Source: Mycobacterium bourgelatii (GTDB lineage Bacteria > Actinomycetota > Actinomycetes > Mycobacteriales > Mycobacteriaceae). From it: DNA of 64,000 nt. The notes beneath the pieces are model-generated. The model ran no database searches, was not told where the DNA came from, and was given only the letters and a program-made list of their open reading frames with translations. Positions 43,880 through 51,953 of this stretch are shown here, piece by piece; position 1 is the first letter of the stretch, and each line of letters begins with the position of its first letter. The stretch covers positions 682,001-746,000 of the forward strand of contig NZ_BLKZ01000001.1 in assembly GCF_010723575.1 (NCBI RefSeq), written 5' to 3'. The position numbers were made by a program, and so were the translations under genes.

Positions 43880-45040
43880 CTACGCACTCGCCCGGAACCG
43901 TGCGGACTCGGCCCGGCCGATGACGACCCGCATGATTTCGTTGGTCCCTTCCAGAATTCGATGCACCCGGAGGTCGCGGACGATCTTCTCCAGCCCGTAT
44001 TCACGCAGGTAACCGTAGCCGCCGTGCAATTGCAGCGCCTTGTCGGCGACGTCGAAGCACGTGTCGGTCACGTAGCGTTTGGCCATCGCGCACAGCTCGA
44101 CCTTGTCGGCGTCGTTTTCATCCAGCGCAGTTGCCGCCCGCCACAACATCATCCGCGAAGTTTCCAGCCCGGTGGCCATGTCGGCCAGGGTGAACCGGAT
44201 GGTCGGCTCGTCGAGCAGGCTGCCGCCGAACGCCTGGCGATCGCGCACGTACGCGCCGGCCTTCTTGTAGGCCGCCTGGGCGCCGCCCAGCGAGCAGGCC
44301 GCGATGTTGAGCCGGCCGCCGTTGAGGCCGTTCATCGCGATACCGAAGCCGGTGCCCTCGCCGTCCGCGCCGCCCAACATCGCGTCGGCGGGGATGCGGA
44401 CACCGTCGAAGATCACCTGCGCGGTGGGCTGGGCGTTCCAGCCCATCTTCTCTTCTAGCGCACCGAAACTCAGTCCGGGAGTGCCCTTTTCGACGATGAA
44501 GGCGGAGATCCCGCGCGGGCCTTCACTGCCCGTTCTTGCCATCACCACGTAGACGTCGGACGCGCCGGCACCGGAAATGAACTGCTTGACGCCGTCGAGC
44601 ACGTAGTCGCCACCTTGCTTGACGGCTCGCGTGCTCAGCGCGCTGGCGTCCGATCCGGCGCCGGGCTCGGTCAGGCAGTAGCTGGCGATGGCGTCCATGC
44701 TGGCCAGCCGGGGGATCCAGCTCTTGCGTTGTTCCTCGGTGCCGAAGCTGTCGATCATCCACGAGCACATGTTGTGGATGGACAGGAAGGCGGCGGTGAC
44801 GGGGTCGGCGATAGCCAACTGTTCGAAGATGCGCACCCCGTCGAGGCGGCGTAGTCCGCTGCCGCCCACGTCGTCGCGGCAGTAGATGGCCGCCATCCCC
44901 AGCTCGGCTGCCTCGCGCAGCACGTCGGTGGGAAAGTGGTGGCTGGCATCCCATTCCAGTGCATAGGGAGCCATCCGCTTCTCGGCAAAGGCGGCCGCCG
45001 TTTCGGTGATCACCCGCTCTTCATGGGTGAGGGTAAACAT
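43880..45040 (-). CDS. fadE9: Acyl-CoA dehydrogenase (isobutyryl-CoA type)
   Basis: A protein of 386 residues: CLTEPGAGSDASAL and GGYGYLREYGLEKIVRD, with the catalytic Glu in ILEGTNEIM (E364). Its place between mmsA and mmsB implies oxidation of isobutyryl-CoA to methacrylyl-CoA in valine degradation. It lies 9 bp before mmsB. Confidence 0.94.
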   Translation of the reverse strand: MFTLTHEERVITETAAAFAEKRMAPYALEWDASHHFPTDVLREAAELGMAAIYCRDDVGGSGLRRLDGVRIFEQLAIADPVTAAFLSIHNMCSWMIDSFGTEEQRKSWIPRLASMDAIASYCLTEPGAGSDASALSTRAVKQGGDYVLDGVKQFISGAGASDVYVVMARTGSEGPRGISAFIVEKGTPGLSFGALEEKMGWNAQPTAQVIFDGVRIPADAMLGGADGEGTGFGIAMNGLNGGRLNIAACSLGGAQAAYKKAGAYVRDRQAFGGSLLDEPTIRFTLADMATGLETSRMMLWRAATALDENDADKVELCAMAKRYVTDTCFDVADKALQLHGGYGYLREYGLEKIVRDLRVHRILEGTNEIMRVVIGRAESARFRASA

Positions 45041-45058
45041 GAGTATCCGCCGATTTCG

Positions 45059-46579
45059 TTAATTCATTGTGGGGATGACGAATTCGGCGCCATCCTTGAT
45101 GCCGGAAGGCCACCGCGACGTGACGGTCTTGACCTTGGTGTAGAACTGGATCGACGCGGTCCCGTGCTGGTTGAGATCGCCGAAGCCGGAACGCTTCCAG
45201 CCGCCGAAGGTGTGATAGGCCACCGGCACCGGGATCGGCACGTTGACGCCGACCATCCCCACCTGGACTCGCGAGACGAAGTCGCGGGCGGTGTCGCCGT
45301 CGCGGGTGAAGACCGCCACGCCGTTGCCGTACTCGTGCTCGGAGGGCAACCGCAGGGCTTCCTCGTAGTCATGGGCGCGAACGATGCAGAGCACCGGGCC
45401 GAAGATCTCGTCGGTGTAGATCGACATGTCGGTGGTGACGTGGTCGAAGAGGGTGGGGCCGATGAAGAACCCGCCCTCCAAGTTGGCGTCGCCGTAGGCG
45501 AGGTCGTCGCTGGTGCGCTCGCGCCCGTCGATGACGATCTCGGCGCCCGCCTCAACACCCTGGCCGATGTAGTCGCGCACCCGGGCCAGCGCGGCCTCGG
45601 TGACCAGCGGGCCGTAGTCGGCCTTGGGGTCCAGGCTGTGTCCCACCCGCAGGTTGTTGATGCGCTCAATCAGCCTGGCGCGCAGGCGTTCTGCGGTCTG
45701 TTCGCCAACGGGTACGGCGACGCTGATCGCCATGCAGCGTTCGCCGGCGCTGCCGTATCCGGCGCCGATCAGTGCGTCGACGGCCTGGTCGAGGTCCGCA
45801 TCGGGCATGACGATCATGTGGTTCTTGGCGCCGCCGAAGCACTGGGACCGCTTGCCGTTGGCCGCGGCCGTCGAATAGATGTAATGCGCGATGTCGGAGC
45901 TGCCGACGAAGCCGACGGCCTGAATGTCGGGGTGGTGCAGGATGGCGTCGACGGCTTCCTTGTCGCCGTGCACGACCTGGAACACCCCCGGCGGCAGCCC
46001 GGCCTCGAGGAACAGCTCGGCCAGCCGCACCGGAACCGACGGGTCGCGCTCGCTGGGCTTGAGCACGAACGCGTTCCCGCAGGCTATGGCCGGGCCCGCC
46101 TTCCACAGCGGGATCATCGCCGGGAAGTTGAACGGGGTGATCCCGGCGACCACACCAAGGGGCTGGCGCAGCGAGTAGACGTCGATGCCCGGCCCGGCGC
46201 CTTCGGTGTAGTCGCCCTTGAGGAGGTGGGGGATTCCGATGCAGAACTCGACGACTTCGATGCCGCGCTGGATGTCGCCGCGGGCATCGGCCAGCGTCTT
46301 GCCGTGCTCGAGGGACAGCAGCTCGGCCAGCTCGTCGATGTTCTTGTTGACCAGCTCGATGAATCGCATCAACACCCGGGCGCGGCGCTGCGGATTCCAA
46401 GCGGCCCAACCTTTTTGGGCTTCTACCGCGGAGGCTACCGCGGCGTCGATGTCGGCCTGCGACGCCATCAGCACCTTCGACTGGACCTCGCCGGTGCTGG
46501 GGTTGAAGACGTCAGCGGTGCGGGTGGACTGCCCGGTGGTGCGCTGCCCATCGATAAAGTGCGGAATTTGAGTGGTCAT
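45059..46579 (-). CDS. mmsA: Methylmalonate-semialdehyde dehydrogenase (CoA-acylating)
   Basis: A protein of 506 residues of the aldehyde dehydrogenase superfamily. The nucleophile is C282 in GSAGERCMAISV, with FNFPAMIPLW and GGAKNHMIVMPDAD typical of MmsA. It converts methylmalonate semialdehyde to propionyl-CoA. The ATG at 46579 is the conserved start; upstream codons overlap the divergent LLM gene. It heads the valine operon. A dyad sits in the 64-bp divergent region. Confidence 0.95.
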   Translation of the reverse strand: MTTQIPHFIDGQRTTGQSTRTADVFNPSTGEVQSKVLMASQADIDAAVASAVEAQKGWAAWNPQRRARVLMRFIELVNKNIDELAELLSLEHGKTLADARGDIQRGIEVVEFCIGIPHLLKGDYTEGAGPGIDVYSLRQPLGVVAGITPFNFPAMIPLWKAGPAIACGNAFVLKPSERDPSVPVRLAELFLEAGLPPGVFQVVHGDKEAVDAILHHPDIQAVGFVGSSDIAHYIYSTAAANGKRSQCFGGAKNHMIVMPDADLDQAVDALIGAGYGSAGERCMAISVAVPVGEQTAERLRARLIERINNLRVGHSLDPKADYGPLVTEAALARVRDYIGQGVEAGAEIVIDGRERTSDDLAYGDANLEGGFFIGPTLFDHVTTDMSIYTDEIFGPVLCIVRAHDYEEALRLPSEHEYGNGVAVFTRDGDTARDFVSRVQVGMVGVNVPIPVPVAYHTFGGWKRSGFGDLNQHGTASIQFYTKVKTVTSRWPSGIKDGAEFVIPTMN

Positions 46580-46599
46580 GGTTGTCCCAAACGGGTAGG

Positions 46600-46616
46600 A
46601 AGTATCGGGGATACTT
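46600..46616. promoter_or_regulatory. Operator-like dyad between mmsA and the LLM gene
   Basis: AAGTATC-GGG-GATACTT is a perfect 7-bp inverted repeat with a 3-bp centre. A second overlapping dyad, GGATA-N6-TATCC (46609-46624), adjoins it. Both lie in the 64-bp gap between divergent starts. Confidence 0.6.
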
Positions 46617-46643
46617 GCATATCCTAGTAACCAGGGAAAGGCG

Positions 46644-47513
46644 ATGCAAATGAGGCTCTCGGGCGTCGGCGTGTGGAGTGGGCCGCTGCGGTACGGCGAC
46701 AGCGGCGAGGCAGCCGAGGCCGCCGCAGAATTGGAGGAACTGGGCTTCTCGGCACTGTGGATTCCCGACGTGGGCGGCGGCCGGCTCTTCGAAGCCGTGG
46801 AAAACCTGTTGGGGGCGACGAAGCGCGCGGTGATCGCGACCGGGATCCTCAACATCTGGATGCACGAGCCCGCCGAGGCTGCCGCTTCGTTTGCCGGGTT
46901 GACCGCCGACCACGGCGACCGATTCCTGCTGGGCATCGGCGTCAGCCATGCCCGGTTGATCGACGCCAAGGAGCCCGGCCGCTACCGCAAGCCGCTGGCC
47001 GCCGTGACGGCGTTCCTGGACGGATTGGACGCCGCGGAACGTCCGGTGCCCCGGGACAGTCGGGTGATCGCCGCGCTCGGTCCCAAGATGTTGCGCTTGG
47101 CGGCCGAACGCGCCGCCGGCACTCACCCCTACCTGGTGACACCCGAACACACCGCGCAGGTCCGCCAGGAACTGGGTGAGGGACCGCTGGTGCTACCGGA
47201 GCAGACGGTGATCCTCTGCGAGGATCGGGAATCGGCCAGGGCCGTGGGAGTCGACTGGCTGCGGAACTATCTGTCGCTGCCGAACTACGCCAACAACCTT
47301 CGCCGCCTTGGCTTTTCGGACGAAGACATCGAGGCCGTGAGCGACCGTCTGTTCGATGCGATCATCGCGTGGGGAGACGAAGACGCGGTGCTGAGCCGAA
47401 TCGAGGAACACCGGTCGGCCGGGGCCGACCACGTGTGTGTCCAGGCGCTGGACGCCGATCCGAGGGCGTTGCCCCGCGAGCAGTGGCGGCGGATCGGCGC
47501 CGCGCTGCGGTAG
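46644..47513 (+). CDS. LLM-class F420-dependent oxidoreductase (TIGR03620-like)
   Basis: A protein of 289 residues: [50 protein letters not shown] and ALGPKMLRLAAERAAGTHPY. These match the F420-type subfamily also present at 52960-54675. Substrate unknown. Start ATG 46644 or 46650. Divergent from mmsA, so it may share regulation with valine catabolism. Confidence 0.9.
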   Translation: MQMRLSGVGVWSGPLRYGDSGEAAEAAAELEELGFSALWIPDVGGGRLFEAVENLLGATKRAVIATGILNIWMHEPAEAAASFAGLTADHGDRFLLGIGVSHARLIDAKEPGRYRKPLAAVTAFLDGLDAAERPVPRDSRVIAALGPKMLRLAAERAAGTHPYLVTPEHTAQVRQELGEGPLVLPEQTVILCEDRESARAVGVDWLRNYLSLPNYANNLRRLGFSDEDIEAVSDRLFDAIIAWGDEDAVLSRIEEHRSAGADHVCVQALDADPRALPREQWRRIGAALR

Positions 47514-47562
47514 CCGCCAGCTGCATCAGCCGGTCGTGACGGGGTTGCCCGGTCCGCCGGCG

Positions 47563-47850
47563 TCACAGAGCGTGGCAGGGAATCGGGTTGTTCGCGCACC
47601 AATTCGGATCGTTCGGAGGTGGCCGGTACCCGGGCGGGAAGAAGGTGCCAATCGGGTGCACGCTTCCGTCCGGGTTCAGCTCGTAGGCGTGACAGAGGGT
47701 CATGTCCCAATTGACGCCGGGATTCGGCAGGGGTTGACCAGGGCACCAGGAAGGGAGTGCCTGGGCGGTGCCTGCCAGGGCCAGACCCACCAATCCCATT
47801 CCGCCCGTGGTTAATACGGTGGCGGCAAGTGCCGTGATTTTTCGCTTCAT
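47563..47850 (-). CDS. Small secreted cysteine-containing protein
   Basis: A protein of 95 residues with a Sec signal peptide (MKRKITALAATVL...) cleaved after TAQA (residue 31). The mature 64 residues contain four Cys (36, 53, 85, 92), likely two disulfides, and are rich in Pro, Asn and Trp (PSWCPGQPLPNPGVNWD, PNWCANNPIPCHAL). Similar small exported proteins occur in mycobacteria, but I know no function. It is convergent with the LLM gene. Confidence 0.82.
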   Translation of the reverse strand: MKRKITALAATVLTTGGMGLVGLALAGTAQALPSWCPGQPLPNPGVNWDMTLCHAYELNPDGSVHPIGTFFPPGYRPPPNDPNWCANNPIPCHAL

Positions 47851-47904
47851 GGCTACAGCGTGCGCCGAAGATCTTGCAGAATTCTTGCGTCGGCGGCTTT
47901 ACGT

Positions 47905-47951
47905 GTGCAGCAGGTCGAAAACGATTGCCGACGCCGGCTGGGGCGTAGGAG
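47905..47951 (-). pseudogene. Remnant of the 3' end of a PE_PGRS/PecA-like gene
   Basis: 47907-47951 repeats, with a 2-nt gap and few changes, the last part of the PecA-like gene at 48773-48819. On the minus strand it encodes an IVFDLL(H)T-like ending matching TIVFDLLPT. No coding body remains. It suggests a duplicated or excised relative of that gene. Confidence 0.6.
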
Positions 47952-47967
47952 AGTACCCGGGCCGCCG

Positions 47968-47973
47968 TACGCT
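47968..47973 (+). promoter_or_regulatory. -10 element of a probable leaderless promoter
   Basis: TACGCT lies 6 nt before GTG 47980, the start of the maleylpyruvate-isomerase-like gene. Confidence 0.4.
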
Positions 47974-47979
47974 TAGCCG

Positions 47980-48696
47980 GTGGAAGGGGCAACCAAAGCC
48001 GATATCCTCGCCGCGCTCGACGACAGTGGGGAACGGTTCGTCTCGCTGGTCCGGGGGCTCGATCCGGATCGCTCCGCGCGGCCGGTGCCTGGGCTCGCCT
48101 GGACGGCCGTGGAGACCGCGGCGCACGTTGTGACCGTGCTCGGCAGGCTGCTTGGCGACCGTCGACGCGCCACCACAAACGAGGCGGTTGCCGAGCTGAA
48201 TGCGACCTGTCTCTCGGAGTACACCGATCGAGATTTGAACGATGTCGCCGACCGGCTCGAGGCAAATCTGCGTACGGTGATCGACCGCGTCTACTTCAAA
48301 GTCGACTTCGACCGTCAGTATCCCTTCCACGGTGGATCAACGATCTCCGCCGGTGGTGGGGCTCGATGGATCTTGTGCGAACTGCTCGTCCACGGCTACG
48401 ACATCGCCGCTGCAACCGGCAACGACTGGGGGATACCGGCCGCGGCGGCATCCATCGCGATTCGTGGCCCGGCTGAGTCGATGAATCGACTGGTTGAGAG
48501 CAAGAGTTGCACCCGACACCGGGTGCATCTGGGAAACGACGACACCGTCGAATTCCTCGCGCCCTCGGCACCCCGTCCTGGCGGCGATGAGCCGATCGAC
48601 GCACAACCCGACGAGTTGCTCCTGGGGTTCTTCGGAAGGATTGAAGTGTCCGATCCGCGGTTGGCGGTGGTTCTGGCTGATCTGCCGCACATGTAG
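47980..48696 (+). CDS. Maleylpyruvate isomerase/DinB-like (mycothiol-dependent fold) protein
   Basis: A protein of 238 residues. The start of the domain (GLDPDRSARPVPGLAWTAVETAAHVVTVLGRL) has the helix-bundle layout of MDMPI/DinB proteins, with His in AAHV and LLVHGYDIA as likely metal ligands. Relatives are mycothiol-dependent isomerases or transferases. Substrate unknown. It is flanked by two copies of a PE_PGRS 3' sequence, which suggests it was inserted or exposed by a rearrangement. Confidence 0.78.
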   Translation: MEGATKADILAALDDSGERFVSLVRGLDPDRSARPVPGLAWTAVETAAHVVTVLGRLLGDRRRATTNEAVAELNATCLSEYTDRDLNDVADRLEANLRTVIDRVYFKVDFDRQYPFHGGSTISAGGGARWILCELLVHGYDIAAATGNDWGIPAAAASIAIRGPAESMNRLVESKSCTRHRVHLGNDDTVEFLAPSAPRPGGDEPIDAQPDELLLGFFGRIEVSDPRLAVVLADLPHM

Positions 48697-48764
48697 ATGG
48701 CTCTGGGCGACCGCGCCGTAATTGACTCGTCTCGGCATCAAGCCGGTGGGGGCAGCGGGGTGCT

Positions 48765-50657
48765 TCAGGTGGGCAGCAGGTCGAAAACGATCGTCCCGAC
48801 GCCGGCTGGGTCGTAGGAGTGGTAGATCGGCATCAGGGTGTACGGGTAGTTCCCGGTGTTGAAGACGCCGCCGGACCCCAACGGCGCGGTGACCATCGTG
48901 GCGCTGGTACCGCCGAGCGTTATCTGTTCGTAGAGCACCGTATCGCCCACGGCGACATAGATTTTCGTTCCGGCCGGAAGTGTCCCGCCCACGGGGATGT
49001 GCTGTAGTTCCGGAGGCAACAGGTTGCGGGGTATCGTGCCGTTGACCCCGCCGGTGTCGACGGCGCCAAGCGTCACCGCCTGCAGGCTGGTGTCGTTGAT
49101 CTGAACCCGCAATTCGTTGGTGACCGGCGAACCGGTGACACGGGCGATTTCGGTTAGCGGGTTTTCGCCGAACTGGAAATAGTGCTGGGGCTGGTTGACC
49201 AGGATTCCCTGGGCTAGGACGCCCGGCAATTGCTGTACGGCGGTGAATGCGAACGCCGGGTTGTTGGCGTTCGCCCCCACACCGATGAGGGTTTCGGGTG
49301 CTACGGGTGTTCCGTTGTGTACTTCGGAGGTGATGACGCCGATGGTGGTCGGCTGCGTCATGATTCCGTTCCCGAAGTTGACCGCGGCTCGGTACTGGTT
49401 GTAGGTGACGACCGTCTCGTCTCCGGGGCTGCCGAAGTTGTAAATGAGGCCGGTCTGGATTGGGGCGCCCAGGGCCGCCAGGTCGACGTCTTGGGGCGCG
49501 AAGAACAGGGCATTGGATCCGGTGTCCACGGTTGCCTGGACAACCGGCCCGCCGTCGACGGAGACCTGCATCGTCGGGCGAGTGTGGTGCACCGTCAGTT
49601 GAACTGCGGCCGGCCCACCGTCGGCGCCAGCGGCCCCGGAGTGGCCCAGCCACTGGCCGCTTGCGCCGCCAAGGCCTCCGATGCCGGAGACGACGCCGCC
49701 GGTACCGCCGGCACCGCCGTTGCCAACCAGGTACCCGCCGTTGCCACCGAGCCCGCCGTTTGCGAAGGCCCCGCCCATGCCGCCGGTGCCGCCGTCGCCG
49801 AACCACAGCGCGCTGCCACCGCGGCCGCCGGTTGCGTAGGGCCCGCCGATGCCGCCGGCGCCCCCGTTGCCCCAGAGCAGGCCGCCGGCTCCGCCGGTGC
49901 CACCCGTCCCGCCAGGAATGGTGACACCGCCGTTGACCATGAACGTTCCGCCCTGACCGCCGGTGCCGCCGTCACCGAAGAACACCGCGTTTCCGCCGGC
50001 GCCGCCGACTCCGGTCCAGCCGCCGAGGCCGCCGGTCCCGCCGCTACCCCAGAGCAGCCCGCCGGTGCCGCCGGCCCCGCCGGCCGCGGCGAGCCCACCC
50101 ATACCGCCCGCTCCGCCGGTACCGATCAAGCCGGCCGGTCCGCCGGGACCGCCCGGCGCGCCGTCGGCGATGCTGGCGCCGCCGCGACCGCCATTGCCCC
50201 ACAGGATTCCGCCCGCACCGCCGGCCGAACCGACTCCGGCCGCATCGGTGATGCCGTTGGCGCCGTCGCCGATGAGCGGACGTCCCAACAGGATGTTGGT
50301 CGGCGCGTTGATCAGAGCCAGCACATCCTGCTGAACGGCTTCCAGCACCGCCTCAACGACCTGCAGCAGCGTCACGTCGGCCGCCTCGGCCGCCGCATAG
50401 GCGCGCACACTCGCCTCGAGTGTTTGCACCAACTCGGTGTGGAATGCGGCTCCCCGGCCACTGAGCGCCTGGAAGGCCGCTCCGTGCTGCGCGAACAGGG
50501 TCGCGATGGCGGTCGACACCTCATCGGCGGCGGCCGCCGCGATGGTCGTCGTCGGCACTGCCGCCGCCGCGCGCGCGGAACGGACTGTCGCGTCGAGGTT
50601 TTCGAGGCTTGTCACCGCGTCAGCCACCGCTTCCGGCGCCACGATCACAAACGACAT
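48765..50657 (-). CDS. PE_PGRS protein with C-terminal aspartic protease domain (PecA-like)
   Basis: A protein of 630 residues. Residues 1-95 are a PE domain (MSFVIVAPEAVADAVTSL), followed by INAPTNILLGRPLIGDG and a PGRS region to about 345. The last 280 residues form a pepsin-like aspartic protease domain with two DTG motifs: VDTGSNALFF (D378) and VDTGGVNG (D534). This matches the PecA/PE_PGRS35/PE_PGRS16 group, in which PecA of M. marinum processes itself and other PE_PGRS proteins at the cell surface. The ATG at 50657 is the PE start. Confidence 0.93.
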   Translation of the reverse strand: MSFVIVAPEAVADAVTSLENLDATVRSARAAAAVPTTTIAAAAADEVSTAIATLFAQHGAAFQALSGRGAAFHTELVQTLEASVRAYAAAEAADVTLLQVVEAVLEAVQQDVLALINAPTNILLGRPLIGDGANGITDAAGVGSAGGAGGILWGNGGRGGASIADGAPGGPGGPAGLIGTGGAGGMGGLAAAGGAGGTGGLLWGSGGTGGLGGWTGVGGAGGNAVFFGDGGTGGQGGTFMVNGGVTIPGGTGGTGGAGGLLWGNGGAGGIGGPYATGGRGGSALWFGDGGTGGMGGAFANGGLGGNGGYLVGNGGAGGTGGVVSGIGGLGGASGQWLGHSGAAGADGGPAAVQLTVHHTRPTMQVSVDGGPVVQATVDTGSNALFFAPQDVDLAALGAPIQTGLIYNFGSPGDETVVTYNQYRAAVNFGNGIMTQPTTIGVITSEVHNGTPVAPETLIGVGANANNPAFAFTAVQQLPGVLAQGILVNQPQHYFQFGENPLTEIARVTGSPVTNELRVQINDTSLQAVTLGAVDTGGVNGTIPRNLLPPELQHIPVGGTLPAGTKIYVAVGDTVLYEQITLGGTSATMVTAPLGSGGVFNTGNYPYTLMPIYHSYDPAGVGTIVFDLLPT

Positions 50658-50779
50658 AGCGCCCTCCCGCGCTGATCAGGCGGTCCACACCGCTGGCGTT
50701 TTAGGGATGGTAGCTATTTACGCGCGCGCACTGGCGCGAATTGACGACGCCGTTACACAATTATTTGTACAGACCACGG

Positions 50780-51277
50780 CTAGGGGCAGGTGACGTCGAC
50801 TTCGAAGGGCTTGGTCACGAGTTGCCCGGCGCTGTCCACACCCGTCGCGGTGCCGGTCAACCGATAGCTGTCGCCATTCTTGGTCGCCGTGGCACTGTTG
50901 CCGGGTGCACCGTCGGTGAAGCTCAGGACGATGCCGTCGACGTTGCCGAATCCGGCGTTGTGCACTGCCGATCCGTCCTGTTCGAGTCCGACGATGACGC
51001 CGGTGATCGGGTCGCCGATTTGAATGGAGAACCTGCCTTCGTAGCCGGTGCACACTACGGGTCCGGCGGTGTTCAGCGGTTGGCCGCCGATGAGTACGCG
51101 GGTTTCTCCCGCTGCCGCAGGGGTGATGGTTGCCGAGGCGGAACTGGTGGTCGCGCTGGCGACAACGGTGGTCGGTGTGTTCGACGATGTGGTGGCACCC
51201 TTTTCACCGCCGGAACAGCCGGCCATACCCGCCATGAGGGACACCGCGCCAACACCGATCACCAATTCACGTTTCAT
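50780..51277 (-). CDS. Lipoprotein of the LpqH (19 kDa antigen) family
   Basis: A protein of 165 residues: MKRELVIGVGAVSLMAGMAGC with lipobox MAGC (C21), a Thr/Ser/Ala-rich linker (about residues 25-60), then the LpqH domain with VLIGGQPLNTAGPVVC and a C-terminal Cys, likely a disulfide. The family contains TLR2-active surface lipoproteins of unclear role. It is probably a paralogue rather than lpqH itself, since the Rv3763 neighbourhood is absent. ATG 51277 has AAGGAG upstream. Confidence 0.88.
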   Translation of the reverse strand: MKRELVIGVGAVSLMAGMAGCSGGEKGATTSSNTPTTVVASATTSSASATITPAAAGETRVLIGGQPLNTAGPVVCTGYEGRFSIQIGDPITGVIVGLEQDGSAVHNAGFGNVDGIVLSFTDGAPGNSATATKNGDSYRLTGTATGVDSAGQLVTKPFEVDVTCP

Positions 51278-51343
51278 CGAGTTCTCCTTCGAACAGGACT
51301 GCACGCCCGCAACAGGGCGGATCTAGTGAAGCAGTATGTCGAA

Positions 51344-51952
51344 TCAGTCGCCGCGCAGCTTCGCGACGAACGCCCGGGCATCCTCCCACTTGGGCAGCAG
51401 GCCGGAGGCGACCACATCCTCGAAGGTCGGGGCCGCGGCGTCGCGGTCGGACAGGCTCGGGGATGCCCCGTCGACCAGTGGCCAGTCGATGGCCAGCGCG
51501 GGATCCGTGGCCCGGATGGTGTGTTCGCGCTGTGGGTTGTATTCCGCCGAGCACAGGTACATGACCGTCGAATTGTCTTCGAGCGCAAGGAAACCGTGGC
51601 CAAGGCCCTCGGAGATGTAGATCGACTTGTGGTTCTGTGCGTCGAGGCGGACCCCGTCCCACTGGCCGAATGTCGGTGAGCCAACCCGGATGTCGACCAC
51701 GACGTCGAAGATCGCGCCGGTCAGGCAGGTCACATACTTGGCCTGGCTGGGCGGTAACTCGGCGAAATGCAGCCCCCGCAGTGCTCCGGCCGACGACACC
51801 GAGCAGTTGGCCTGCTTGATGTCCAGGCGGTGACCGGCGAACTCGCGGAAACCGTGGTCGGTGAACCATTCGAAGAACAGGCCGCGGGAGTCGGGATGGA
51901 TGGACGGCGTGATTTCCCAGGCGCCAGGAACTTTGAGTTCGCGTGCTTTCAT
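51344..51952 (-). CDS. rmlC: dTDP-4-dehydrorhamnose 3,5-epimerase
   Basis: A protein of 202 residues: LRGLHFAELPPSQAKYVTC with the catalytic His, DVVVDIRVGSPTFG, and EGLGHGFLALEDNS. It makes dTDP-L-rhamnose precursor for the arabinogalactan linker. It starts 1 bp after rmlB and corresponds to Rv3465. Confidence 0.96.
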   Translation of the reverse strand: MKARELKVPGAWEITPSIHPDSRGLFFEWFTDHGFREFAGHRLDIKQANCSVSSAGALRGLHFAELPPSQAKYVTCLTGAIFDVVVDIRVGSPTFGQWDGVRLDAQNHKSIYISEGLGHGFLALEDNSTVMYLCSAEYNPQREHTIRATDPALAIDWPLVDGASPSLSDRDAAAPTFEDVVASGLLPKWEDARAFVAKLRGD

Positions 51953-51953
51953 C

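Noticed and set aside
45059..46969. A 636-residue MmsA with an N-terminal extension
   Set aside because: The extension is antisense to the divergent LLM gene. MmsA proteins start at the position of ATG 46579.
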